A stretch of DNA of 64,000 nucleotides from Dasyornis broadbenti (taxonomy: Eukaryota > Chordata > Aves > Passeriformes > Dasyornithidae), in NCBI GenBank assembly GCA_013397935.1, contig VZRN01001305.1, positions 1,655,097 through 1,719,096 of the forward strand, given 5' to 3'. This document shows positions 46,320-58,735 of the stretch, piece after piece (positions within the stretch are counted from its first letter, which is position 1; the number at the start of each line of letters is the position of its first letter). The position numbers were made by a program, and so were the translations under genes. The notes under the pieces are model-generated. The model was not told where the DNA came from, did not search any database, and saw nothing but the letters and a program-made list of their open reading frames with translations.

Positions 46320-48643
46320 TGTGAAAACCTCTTTCTGGATAGGTATTAGCAGAGAAAGTGAAACTAAGTGAAGCACTAATCCCACATTCTCTGAAGTCTT
46401 TTCTAAGGACAAAATCAGACCCAGAAATAATTCTGATTTCTTTCTAAATGTAATTTTTCCTATGCAAAACTACTGATTTGCCTGTGTTTTCATTTGTTTT
46501 CTGAGTTGTACATCTCCATGACTGCTTTGCATGCTCAAAACATGAGATTCGTGTTGTCTGGTTCATACTAGCAGTGCAAGATGTTTTAGGAAGACTTGTA
46601 TTTTTGAGTTTATTACCAACTGATTAAGGAACCACCTGTTCCAATATGGAGGGTTTCTCCCTGGATAACCAATTGCGTGAAAAGACATTGGGAAGTAGCT
46701 GGGAAGGAGCATCCTGCTCACTCAGCCGGAACTGAAACATCACTGATGACATCCTTGAAGAGTGCACCCATAGCTGCCATGTGAGTTCTACTCACACTTC
46801 TATTGCATGCAGTGCTCTTGCTGAAACATGAAGTGATGCTGCTTCTGGGAGGTCAGATTATCAGATCTTCAGTCTTTTTTCTTCCCAGAAACTCTGCCAT
46901 CTGGTAGGTAAATGCTGGGGTACTGCTTGAAATCAGACACAGTATAAATCTACATGTTAGAAAAGCACTTAGAGGTTAGTTAACATGTTAGAAAGAAAAA
47001 AAGGAAAAGGATGTGTACTGAAGGGTTTTGTCATGGTGATGTGTCTAATTATATGCTCACTTTTTAAGTGCTACTCCCTTTTGTAGGATCATAAGCTCCA
47101 TGCTTAATGAACCATGACTTCAGATAAGCTATCGATACTGGTAGGTTAAGAAAGTCCCTGGCTTCCAGGATTTGCATTATGTTGCATCCATAATGTGGAT
47201 ACACATATAGACAGTACACATCAAAGAAGAACCAGGGCAGGCAAACACCACATATTTTTAATAACTAGATTTATTCTGAAAGTGCGCAAAGTGGATTTTT
47301 CATTTTGCAAGAAGTTTCATGTCTTTAAAACCTATCTTGTCTCAAAGCAAAAATACAAATGAAGGCTTTAGGGGAAAGGTCTGTGAAAGGCCTTCCTAAA
47401 ACAGTGTTATTATGGAGAAACTAGGGTAATTTTAACTCAAATGTAAATTAAATTTTAAATTTGATTTTATTTTGAGTAACTTTTGAAAACAGAATGGTTT
47501 GCAGCATAATCTGCATATTTTCTCCAATTTGACTACTACTGTAAAAAGATGAAATATCTATTAACAGATATTATCTGGTGGGGGAAAAAAACAACAAACG
47601 CATACAAATCCTCATTCAGGAATTTTTGAAAAGCCCTGGTTTTATCCAAGAGACATTTTCTCTTGTAACTTGTTCTTGGGCTCCAAAAAGGGCTGATAGC
47701 AAAATGTCAGCATGGTACATGAGAAGGTCTGCAATCCCCAGAGCAGCCGGTCATAAGAACACACAAAATCACATGGCTCCCAGGCTGGAGGGGAAGAGAA
47801 CTGATATTCTGAGAATTACAAATGAGAAATATTAGCTAGGTTAGGTAAATGGCATTCTAGTTTCTTCCTGTCAATATAATGGAGGCATTGGGGACAAAAA
47901 GAAAGGTTACTTACAGGCACTGACCAGCAAGGTAGAATTTTCTGAAGATTTGCATTAATTCGTTGCTACATTTAAGACTTCCAGCTTGAACGTTTTTGAG
48001 AGACACCTTTTATCTTTTCAAGATCCTCAAGTCTGTGCAATAATTTATTTTTTAACACAAGTTGTTGGCCTTTTAACCCTTGAGAGAAATCAGATGGATT
48101 TGGTGAGCTGATTTAGAACTTCTGCTCTTGGATGCTTCATTTGCTACCCAGAATTGTAGGCAGAAGCTTTTTTAAATTTTCCCAAACTCTACCTGTGTGT
48201 GTTCTAATGTCTCCTCTTATCTGCTTGAATGATTCTCTCTAGTGCTGCTTTATGCAAGCCACAGCACAGCCAAACTGTTTGCAGAGATTGAATGAGTGAC
48301 AGCATGTATTTTCAAGGTACACTAAATGAGAAATGTGCAATTTAAGCAAAGCATTCACACATTTGAATGAAAGACTGAAACTGTTGAAACTGCAGCTGCT
48401 GGCAGGAAATTGATGTACCAGTTGCTATTTACCTAGCAGAAATTAGTTCTCTGTGATCAGTTTTATTAAACAGGATGGAAAAAGTGAGCATTCCCTCAAG
48501 AGGGTTAAAAAAATGTTCTCTTCAAAGCTCAGAGAGTTAAACATGCTTCTTCCCTGTGTCATTGCTGTTTTCTCATCATGTTCCTTGTGGTTTTTCTTCC
48601 TGAAAAAAACAGCACTATGAAATAGGCTAATAAGCTTTCTTAG
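46320..48643. other. Non-coding sequence, no gene seen
   Basis: Unique AT-rich sequence with an 85-codon chance frame at 47578-47835. It ends in a good plus-strand acceptor (CTAATAAGCTTTCTTAG) at 48643. Confidence 0.55.
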
Positions 48644-48866
48644 TTGGCATTTGACCCCATCCAGAGCTTTCCCTTGCACCTTGGAATCAGTGAGTCAGTA
48701 ACAGAAGCTCCACAAGAGGAGATTCTTCAATCAGAACGTTCTCCTGTGGAGCACAGGCAAATGTACCAGGGCTCCACCTTTCATTTCCTGAGCACACAAG
48801 GCAGACACCCTGTAGTACAGAGTAAAGTTATGACTGAATTGAAAGGTGGGTTTCTATTGCTAACAG
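48644..48866 (+). other. Splice-bounded exon candidate, plus strand
   Basis: After the acceptor GGCTAATAAGCTTTCTTAG the plus strand stays open for 74 codons to the donor ACAG|GTAACT; an earlier donor AAAG|GTGGGT at 48846 has the same phase. Segments include FPLHLGISESVTEAPQEE, RSPVEHRQMYQGS and RHPVVQSKVMTELK, with a plausibly coding composition. No partner exon and no family recognised. Confidence 0.25.
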
Positions 48867-50252
48867 GTAACTTTTTCATAAATCAGACTATTCCCTAGGG
48901 AATCTTGCTGTCATGGAGAAGTTCAGTTGGTTTCACACTCAAATGCTTCAGGATTACTTCATCTGTCAGAGTTTTCCCTACTGAAGGGCTGTAAATTATT
49001 ATTGGTTATTTAATATAGCACGGTGGTAGGCAAGATGCACCACACTTGTTACCTTTGCCAAGTTAATCTGCATCTCAAAGCACTTGAAGCCTGTTTCTAG
49101 AAGGGAGAAGGTCTGCATGTGTCAGATACTTAGACAACATAAAAAACCCTCTTAAATTTAAGGCTGAAATAGTTTTTTGGAGACGGTTTTCTGGTAGCAC
49201 AGATCTGGTGTAAAGCAAGGGCAACCATTCCCCTTCCTATTAAGCAATCAAAGACTTGGGGCTGGAGCCACAGTTTTGTTTAATGGGAATCCAGTAGTCA
49301 TAGCTCTTTCTAATTGTGCCCAGGCTCTCATACACGTGAGAGTAGATGTGTGATACTTAAATGATAAAACGTGCTTCATTTTACTATGAAAGACCAGAGT
49401 GGTTCTATGTAATTTAAGACCAGGATATCTGTTACCTGGGAGATGTTCCAGAGTCTGGTGGTTTTGCAGAGTGAAGGCTCTCCAGTAGTTCACTAAACCA
49501 GCTTTATCATACCTGTCTACTTTTCAAGTAAAATGTAAAGCAGATGGATTGTGGGTTTTTGTCTAGCTGTAGTAAATCTATCTGGGAACTAACCCTGGAA
49601 CTAATCACTTGTATTTTTCAAGTCTGTGTGCCTAAAATTAAACACCTGCATCTGCATCAGTCACTTCAGGCACTGGAAAGTAAAAAATAGGTCTTGTTTT
49701 TAGGAGCAGTTAATTCAATGACAGGACTTGCAAGTACCAAGGTAACAGTTACTAGCAGATGAAAGTACTCAGTGCTTAGAATGTCCATGATTCCAGGCAA
49801 ATTTTCAACAGGCATGTGTAAATGTTTGGGCCATTAGGTTTCTTTATAATAAAGATTTTCTTTATTTTCCTCTTTTTAATTTCTCCACACACTTATTCTA
49901 GGGATTTTCCCTTCCTTTTGGTCTCTTTTTCAGTTGTCATGAATCTAGTTAGTAAATCACAGGAAAAGAGAATAATGGAAATATGGCTGAACGGGATATT
50001 GAGAGATTGCCTAGCCCATCAGTTCTTCCTGCTGAGGAACAGCAACTAAAGACAAGATATGCCACAGAGCAAAGTAAAAGGCTATTCCTGCCTTTTTAGC
50101 TTGTGCTGTGTATCCATGACTCTACTGTCAGAGGAAGCCAGTGCTACCAGGAGGTCACAAAGGGACACAGTCTGAAAGAAAACCGAGTTGAAACAGCATT
50201 TTGTCTCTTCCATACCTCAGAGCTAGGAGACCTCCGTACCAACCCTACTTTG
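48867..50252. other. Non-coding sequence with a possible old CR1 end
   Basis: At about 49956-50045 the string GGGATATTGAGAGATTGCC followed by TAGCCCATCAGTTCTTCCTG and CTGAGGAACAG resembles the complement of the 3' end of ancient CR1 families, at low identity. Otherwise nothing is seen. Confidence 0.4.
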
Positions 50253-50279
50253 TTTTTTTTTTTTTTNNNTTTTTTTTTT
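50253..50279 (+). repeat. Poly-T tract interrupted by a 3-N assembly gap
   Basis: Fourteen T, NNN at 50267-50269, then ten T. The true length is unknown. A frame crossing it (50103-50399) is an artefact. It might be a minus-strand poly(A) tail of a retrocopy whose body would lie to the right. Confidence 0.9.
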
Positions 50280-53200
50280 GCCCACCCTCATAGTCCTATT
50301 CCAGTTTTAAGGCACTGCTGGAAGAAGGTCCCTTCCGGGCTTCAAACGTACGCAGGGAGACATGGTCTGCAGGTTGAGCATGAGGCTGAGGATGCATGAA
50401 CACTAAAAGAAGGAGCACATACTGGAGACAGGTGGAGCAGAGGATAAGGAGTGAGGAAGCAGGCCAAATAAACTGGCAAGGAGTGATGCTGGTTACACTG
50501 GAAATTTTCCCAGGAAAGGCAGGAGATGGTTGGATTTTTTTTTCTCTGCTCCATAACAGCTTCAGCTTTATCTAAGTATTCTTGAAAGGCATTTGCCTAT
50601 GGAAGTAGCATGGTAGTGTAGGCATTTGAGAACAGTTTAAGCAACTTATTCCTTACTTTACTATCCTTATTATTCGTAAAGTTTTCTCAGATATGCCTCT
50701 CCATAGCCTCTCTCCTGTTAGTGCCATTGTCTTCTGAAAGAAGTGTTTTATTTCTGTTATGGTACTTAGAGCACAGCATACTCTCACTTTGTTTGCAATG
50801 TTTCAGCATCTCACTCAAGTCATTCTAGTCCTTGACAGTGTCTTTGATATGTATGGGCATGATTTTAATGGGCCAAGTTGTTTCTGGCATTGTGACAAAT
50901 GAACCTATGAACCTAATTTTTCAAACTATTACAGTTTCTAAAGCTAGATTACTGATTTCCAAGAATATCTAGAATCTTAGAAAAAATACCTATTTTATTA
51001 ATTTAAAACATTAAGCAACCAAAGAGTGGGGGTTTTTATATATACTTGCCATAAAGCATCACTAAATAGATATGTATACAACTCACGGTTATGAGACTTT
51101 CAGCATTGCTTGAAACCCTATGAAATGAACATATAAATTTAAGGCACCACTAGCACCATGGTTAAGGTAGAAATTGAGAGTACTGGTTACTTGCTAGCGT
51201 TACCTGTTGGACAGCAAAAGTGGCAGCACTGTCATGAATGTTTTCATGGTTAGTAACATGCTGGTCAGGTAGCTGAATTACTTATACTCAACTGCACTGC
51301 CAAGCAATGGGTCAAGGTTGGTGGTGTGAATGAGCAAGTGCAAGCTTGTTTCTGAACAGATGTGTAAACAAGTAGTGTCTTGTCTGTTTCCTAAATGGCA
51401 TTTTTTATTTCCCACCCAGGCCGATTACTTCAAAAACACTTTATTCCATCACTTCACATAATGGTGAGCATGTTCTTTTTAAACAGCAAAACATGGTCAA
51501 AGCAAATGTGGGAAATCCTGTTTTGGAAAACAGCTGTGAGCTTCATTGTGTGCTCATATTACTGTTTGGAAGTGCTGCTCTCTTAGTTCTGTTATGGAGA
51601 GAGAAACAGGTATTTTTTAAAAAAACCAGTGAAATATACCAGAAAAACGTTGAGATATGTATTTTAGGAACATCTTAGAGTATGATAGTCAGCTACCTGC
51701 AAGTGAAACTGAGGATAAGGCCAATTAGATTAGGGGTGATATAAAGCACTGCATGCTTGCTTTCATTCATTCCAGGACACAAAGAATGTGAAACCAAGAA
51801 CATCTTTTAGTGTACAGCAGCAGAACAAAGACACCTAGAGAGTACATGAAGCAGACATCCTCCCTAACAGTTTCCTCTGCTTTTTAAAGGATCAGAGATT
51901 CCACCTGAAAAAATTCTGCTTAAAGGTAGCATTCTCACCTGTTTAATTTCTCCTTGCTTCTGCTGTAGATAACTACTTTGAATCAGGTCCATTGGCAAGG
52001 TGGGACTGTATGAGAGCAGAAGAAAATGCAGCTGCTTTTGAAAAGCAGCTACAACCTAACAGACTCCAGGCAAATATTGCCTAGGTGAAAAGCAACAAAT
52101 ATTGGAGAACAGGGTTGTGCCATCAGCATGCTTTTAGTTCTTTGTATTTGGGAGGAGTTGTCAATTCATATCTTTGATGGACCGTGATATGCAGTCTGGT
52201 ACCTCAGGATGCTGAGTGCTCTCTCTGTGGTTGATAAACAGACCTGAGGCTTAGTGTACGATTAAAAGAGAAAGTGGATGATATAGATATATATGCCTAT
52301 CATACAAGGTTTGAAAGCAAACCAGATGAATGTTATACTTGTAATTCAAAGGGTGCTAGGGAAGGTGCCAGGGCAGACAGCTATTGAGGAGCTCCCAAGG
52401 ACAAGGCAACAGTATTGGGCAAGAAACAGTCACTCACAGGATTCTCTCCAAAGTGAAAAGGGAGTTGTCTCCCAGAGAGTAACACACTGCATAAATTATT
52501 TCATGTGCTTACCGACACCATGAATCAGGAGCGTGGAGAACCTTTCGCAAAGGATGTTTGTAGGCTCCAAGTACATAGCTGTTACGTTTGAGGTATTAGT
52601 TCTGTTCTTTGTTTTGCTGCAAGAACTTTGGGAAGCTCAATTATTTTTTGCGTTGGTTTCCCTATCCATAATCCAAAGATTAATAGTGTTCTGTACATTA
52701 GAGAAATTTGTAAATAGTACTGAATTAAATTGCTTAGCTGTCTGTAGGTTTCATGTGATTTAGAACAATTAGTTCTACAAAGCTTGAGAAATTTCTTTCT
52801 TGGGAGCAAGCTTCTCATCCTGCTGTAATATGTAAAGAGTATGGAAAAGGATGTTGTTTGCTTAATAGTACTTCTCTAAAAGTTGTCAGCTGGGTGAGAC
52901 TGTGGAGGAATTGGATTTGACCAATTTTTCAAAAAGTGTTTGGGTGATATAAATTAGATTTGGGAAATTATTAATTCTCATCTAAGTTAAATAAACTTCC
53001 CAGTCTTGCCAGGAGCACTAAAGCCAGAGCCAGGTCATGTGTGATACTCCACCATCCAATCAAAAGCAGAAAAAATGCTTAAGCACCGTTTTCATAAATA
53101 ATAACAATGGAAGATTACATTTTCTTCAGTTTTTTTTTTGGGGCTGTAGAGGATACATGTGTATCTGTGTTGACTGTGTGTCTGAATTGGCAGACAACAC

Positions 53201-54240
53201 ATTAGAGCCTGGTTTCCTTGCCAACCAGTGCCTAAATGTAATGTTTCCTACAACAAAACAAAAGTAAGACTGCATATTAAAAAAAAAACAAAAAAACAAA
53301 AAAAAACAACAACATAAAACCCTCAAAAACTCTATTTGTACTAAATGGTTGGATCCTCCCTTAGTATTCTTAATTCTTTGAAAACAAATCTGAAATTAAG
53401 GGCACAGCTCTTCTGTGCACCAAGGGCTCTTAGACCATTCTCCCAGTATTTCACTTTGATGACTTGCAAAACTGAAGTGGCAAAAGGTAAACTTGTAGAT
53501 CACACATGAACTCAAGTTCAGGCTGTTAAGGTTTTCAATTAAAAAGCAAGGGGGAGCATAAGACTAAATACATCCGTGTTGTAAAAGACTTCTCAAAAGC
53601 ATTTAGATGAGTGATGCTGTAGCAACGCATTGGAATAAGGATTTTTTTTCCCTGTTGTTTACAGTTTTGGTAAGTACTTACTTGGTTTTCTGTCTGTATT
53701 GGTCCTGTCACAGAAGAAAGCCAAACAAAATGTGTGCACTAACTCAGAGTGGCTGGTTCATGACTGCTGTTTGAGGTCAGGATTTTTTCCTCATTCCCAT
53801 ATTTCTGCTCTCTGGTCAAGCTCCCTGTTCTCAAACTGACATAACAGATACAGATACGTCAGTTCACTCAGCTTCCTTGTCATTTAGCATTTTCACTAAG
53901 CTGAAGCACAAGTAACACTTTTACTCCTGTGAGTAAATAAATGCTAAGGAAATGTCTGGTTATTCCTCTGAAAGCTCAAGATGTCTCAGAGCATGACTGA
54001 TAGATTTGATTAAATGGCACCCATAAGACTGTTGTTGCAGAAGAATGATTAAGCCTAAATTATCTGAAAGACTGTGACTCAAGACATAAACAATGCAAGA
54101 GCAATTGAGAGACCCTGAATCATGAACTGTGACATGATATATAAGTAGTTCAATAAGCTAATGGTGCTATTAATGACTAAGCTAAAGCAAGCGGAGGTTT
54201 TGTTTGCTTCTGATTTTGTGTCTTCCACCCTCAGTCTCTG
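50280..54240. other. Non-coding sequence, no gene seen
   Basis: No gene or named repeat. An A-rich tract with C interruptions lies at 53276-53315. Short frames only. Confidence 0.55.
53276..53315 (+). repeat. A-rich low-complexity tract
   Basis: Runs of A separated by single C, ending in CAACAAC. Confidence 0.85.
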
Positions 54241-54570
54241 CAGGTGGCTAAACATACAAAAGTACTTATGAAATGGGGGGAAGGAAAATAGAGAAGAGAA
54301 TAACATAGGAAAAGAGAAGCAAAGGGATTTATGTTTTTGTTTACATCTGAAAAATTTCCTGATGTCCCTAGGGTAGTGGTATTCATAGTGAGGGAGAGAG
54401 AGAGGGAGGGAGGAAGGCCCCCAAGCTCTTGGGAGGAGGGCGACAAAGAATAAGGGGCAGATAAGAAAACAAAAAGCAGAATGTAAAATATAGCCAAGGG
54501 AAAGAGGACTTTTTTTTTTTTTTTTAGACAGGAAAAGGCAAAAAGAGATGCGGGGTGGGGGAGGAAAGAA
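54241..54570 (+). repeat. Purine-rich strand with GGGA/GA repeats and T16
   Basis: Several blocks are almost all purine on the plus strand, notably GAGGGAGAGAGAGAGGGAGG at about 54390 and GGGGTGGGGGAGGAAAGAAG at about 54552, with a T16 run at 54510-54525. The complementary pyrimidine strand produces the spurious 165-codon minus-strand frame at 54231-54728. Confidence 0.7.
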
Positions 54571-57039
54571 GAGATGTCCAAATGGTTGTCAGGATTCTTT
54601 ATTATCTCTTTTAGAAATTCTCTGAGCAGCAATGGCAGTAGTGTACAGAAGTTCCTATAGGGGAAAAATAAGCCAGTCAGTAGGTTGTTTACAAATTGTT
54701 GTCCAGAAATTTTCACATTTATTGGCACAAAAGAATTTATTGATCAAAAGTAGGTAATCGTCCCTCCCATTTAGTATATAATGATGACAGGAGAAGCTGA
54801 ATAGCATGCTCCTTTGGAAAAACAATGTTATTTCATAATAAATAAACTGAAATTTCAGTGACAGGCCTGACAGGTTTTTTATCTTATTTTCGTCATATCT
54901 GAAAGAGAGAGAAAGAAGTGGAGTTAAGTCTCTCTTATTGTTTTCCTTAAATGAAATAAAAGGAATAGGAAGAGGATGGGAGAGAAGAACCCACTGCTGA
55001 ACAATGAAGTTATCTTTCCAGTCATTTCTATGGCAAATGAAAGAGCTTCTCAAGGATAAGTATCATAATAAAACCTTATGCAGTGGCCATAGGGAGTTGG
55101 TGCCAGAACCAGAGAGAAGTGACTACAAAAGACTCAATATTAATGAAAAGTGTCATTAGGTATTTCAATGTAACAGCAGGTTCTTTCCTGTAGTGACAAA
55201 TGGTTCATCTTAACTCAGAGTCCTTTAAATCATGACAAAACTTAATACTAAGGGGAGAAGGATGCTCACTCACCTCCTAATGAAAAATGTTAGTAGCCAG
55301 GTCCGTATGTTTGCCTTCAAGTTGTCTATGAATATGTAAAAATGTTGGCTGTGTGTGGAGAATGAGGAGATATTCATAATGTGGAACTGTCTCTTTTTAT
55401 TAGCATTTAAGTAAAGATAAAACTACCTTGCATGACCACATGCAGACAAAATGAACAGTAAGAGGGAGCAACTTTTCTGTTACATTAGGTTTACCTGATT
55501 AGAAGCTGACCAGGTATCAAAATCATAATACATTCTCTAAAATTAAAATCCCTAATATCTTCATTAATACTATGAACTGACATGAAGCTTCAGGCACAGG
55601 ACTGTAGTGTACCTTTCCATCTAAAGAGGGGCTCTCTGGAGAGCAGAGAAGCAGTGAGGGATGGCTTCAGAAGTGCTGTTGCCACTGCTATACTTGATGT
55701 GGAGGTATAGCAGGATATTACTGACTTTACACCTCGGGAGTATGGGAGTCTGTTCCCCTTGGTGGTGGAAAGCAGGGCTTTACTTTGCACACCCATTACA
55801 GAGCTGCTGCGTGTAAGTGATAGCAACAGCCTAAGCTCATCAACTGTTTTTAGCAGGAGCTGTTTGCCTGCCACAGAGTTTGTTTGCAGAATTGCTGCTG
55901 GAAGCCCCGTCTTCAATAGAGTCATCACTCCTGCAGTGAATGGTGATCATTTGCTTTTTTGGCTAATATGTACAAAAACTGGAGAGTCTTATAATCTATC
56001 TGTATATGCAGTGGGCTGTGCCTTAATCCAAACTACTTTGTGAGGAACTATAACAAAAGCCAGATAAAGTCTGAGTGCTGATAGTGTTATCAGTTGCTGG
56101 TCAGAATCACAAACATGCAGTAGTGCTACTCTAGGCATCTCTGCAGGGGAGGATCAAAAGGAAGTTGAATATTGGAGGTAGATCGGGCTGAACTGCAGGA
56201 ATCAAAAAAAAAAGGTGGCTTTCATAGTTCAGAGTGCCTCTTAGGAAATGATGTTTTTAATTATGATGTTGATGTTGTGATAGCTACTGGAAAATCAAAT
56301 TAGTACACAGGATATTAGCAAATGGCCATGGTTTTTAGAGAAGAGATACAAAATAAAGGAACTCTGCTGGGCTGAAGCTATGCTGGGTCAGCCAAAATCC
56401 AGCAGGCTTGAGAGGCAACCCTATCGCCTGCCCTGTGGTTTTCCTTTCAAGTGCTTTCAAGTTGGGCATCCAGGAACTGATCTGGGTTGCCAGCTGCATC
56501 AAGATGGAGGGTGTCAACATGCTTCAAACACAGCACCCGTGCAGGGTAACAGAGTCTGGAAAACAAGAAAAAGGCACAGAATCAAACTGAAATTTGTACT
56601 GGCAGATGCCCAAATCCGGTTTCGTTTCCTCAGTGTGAGGTGCACTGACTGGACAGTAAGTTCATTGCAAACATTTGCTAATTGCACTGCTCCCTATGAA
56701 TACCATGTTGCATTTATTAGTAGCTAAGTATAAAATTCGTTTGGTGTCATATGGGTTGTGGGCATTTCTTTCTGTTCTCAGATGAACAGTGCTCCTTTAG
56801 GCCAGTATCCTCCTACTGCCAAAGACCCCTCATGTACTGTAAGCAATTTTAATTATGTCTCTTGCTGTATTTAATTGTCTGGTTTACTACCACTGACAAG
56901 TAAGCAGATTTATATATGTATATAGTTGTCATTGATTGAGTTCTCTGCATGTAGCCTCTGTGTTTGTGTGTACTTACAGCAGCTAAGTATGTATAGGCCT
57001 CCTAGATCTCTAGATTGTGCCTAACAACAGATATTTTTG
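54571..57039. other. Non-coding; medium overlapping frames, unrecognised
   Basis: Frames of 94-115 codons overlap on both strands at 55590-56043 and 56335-56727 in somewhat less AT-rich sequence. None has a recognisable domain or good splice borders. CR1 similarity begins at about 57040. Confidence 0.5.
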
Positions 57040-58257
57040 GGAAGAGAGTTTCTATCCATGGTAGGGAACACAAGTTAAGGACTATGTAAGTAAGTTGGAT
57101 GTATAAAATCCATCAGATAAGACAGATTGCATCTAACAATGCTGATGAAGCCGACACGTGTCATTGTAAAGCTAAGCTCTTATCTTGAGAGGTGGCAATC
57201 AGGGGAGGTTTCTGTGACCGGAAAGAATGAAATGGTGCACTCATTTTCAAAAAAAGATATAGGGCAAGCTAATATCAGGCACACTACAGGTTGGACAGTC
57301 TTATGTGCCCTGAGCCCTGAGAATTATGACATAGACACTGTTTCCAGGCATGTGGAGGATAAGAAGGGAGCTAGAAACAATGCAGATTTTGAAAGACAAA
57401 CTGTAGGTGATCAACATGAATACCTTCTGTGTTGAAAAGACTGGCTCTGTTAATGACAGAACACTGGATTTATTTTAGCAAGGTTTCGGCACTGTCTTTT
57501 GTAGTATATACATAGTCAGCTTTAGAAAATATGAATTACAGAATTACAAAAAAGGCAAAAAAATGGCTGAACTATAAGGCTTAAAATTCCAGCAGTGCTA
57601 TCATACTTTAGCTGCAGGCTCACTATACCTGGCATTCCTCATGAGTCATTTCTGGGGCTGCCATTGCTTAATGTCTGCAGCAACAACCTGATCAACAGGA
57701 CAAAAGGACCTGCCCTCAGGAGCTTCTCAGGTGACACCAGCTTGGAGGGAGCTGATGGCTGCTGGAAGGTCTCAGCCCTCCAGAGGGACTCCTGGCACTG
57801 GTCCCTCTCTGTCACTCAGAAGGACACTGCCAGATGGTGGGTTGACCTGAACAAGACCAATCTTGATAGCCTGGAGAAAATCCAGAGCTGGGCCACAAAG
57901 GTAGCGCAGCATAGAAAAGAGCAGGCTGAGGGGATGGAATTTTTCCCTTCAAATACCTGCCAGGAACCACAGAGATGGCAGACTCTTCTCAGAGGTGCAT
58001 AGAGGAAGAGGACAGGAGCCAACAAGTTGGAGCAAGGGCAGAATTGTCTGGGAATTGGGAAAGAAAAGTTTCCCAAAGAGGGTGGATAAGCCCTGAGTCA
58101 GGCTGTTGCAACAGAGGCTGCAGAAAATCCGTCTCTGGAGACCCTCAAGACTTCATGGGAAAAGGTCCTGTGCCACTTGATTGAGCTTTCAAGGTAGCCC
58201 TGCTCTGAGCAGGGGGCTGAGCAGAGACTTTCAGGGGTCCCTACCAATCTGCATTCC
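57040..58257 (+). mobile_element. Long degenerate CR1 LINE copy, plus strand
   Basis: This copy extends well into the reverse-transcriptase region. The frame at 57127-57435 reads KPTRVIVKLSSYLERWQSGE and later DTVSRHVEDKKG, matching the conserved CR1 text KPLSIIFE.SWQSGEVP and ETMSRHMEDKKV. Then come TTTTAGCAAGGTTTCGGCAC (the KAFDTV-coding region) and ATTCCTCATGAGTCATTTC (the region before the GPVLFN block). The FADD catalytic motif is degenerate (FSGD), and much of the C-terminal domain is missing before the 3' end at about 58257. It is inactive. The part from 57633 on belongs to inverted arm B; the CR1 reading continues smoothly across that edge. Confidence 0.9.
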
Positions 58258-58735
58258 TCCTTGAGTCTGCATTGGGTTGGTTGGTTTGCCTTTAAGAGGG
58301 TGAGCAAATATGGGAGATTTTGACAGGGGAACCTGCGAACATTTTTGCTCTGAATGGGAGGTGTTTGTGCGTGACAGACACAGGCACAAGCATAGACAAA
58401 TGGATCCTCATGACAGAAGAGGTCTGTAAGCTCTGCCAGCAGTGCAAATATCTGCTACATCCAAGAATCTGGACACCTCTCTTTATCTCTTGATATTTTC
58501 TCCAGGAACTACCCCTTTCCAAGACCCTCCTCCTCCCAAAGTTTCATGCACTGTTTGCATAAGGAACTAATTATAACCAGGGCTGGGCAAGCAGCAAAGA
58601 TGTGGGTAAGGGAAAACTTGTTTGATCATCAAAATTGCTCACTTTGGGGAGGAGTTTAGATGATTTCACATGCAGATGTGTGTGCATGCACATAGGGGTT
58701 AATTTATTTTGCCTTTTAACATTTACTGTTATCAT
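57633..58735 (+). repeat. Inverted repeat arm B (1,103 bp)
   Basis: The near-exact reverse complement of 24400-25502. Differences seen by eye are one A/T (AAAATCC versus AATATCC in the IQSW-coding region) and four transitions. It contains the CR1 3' part to about 58257 and about 480 bp of other sequence. Just outside, 26 bases after 58735 still match the arm A side at about 80%, and the likeness then decays. Confidence 0.95.

Noticed and set aside
54231..54728. 165-codon minus-strand frame as a gene
   Set aside because: It is the complement of a purine-rich low-complexity tract (poly-T giving poly-Lys, GA repeats giving Ser/Leu/Pro) and has no family resemblance.
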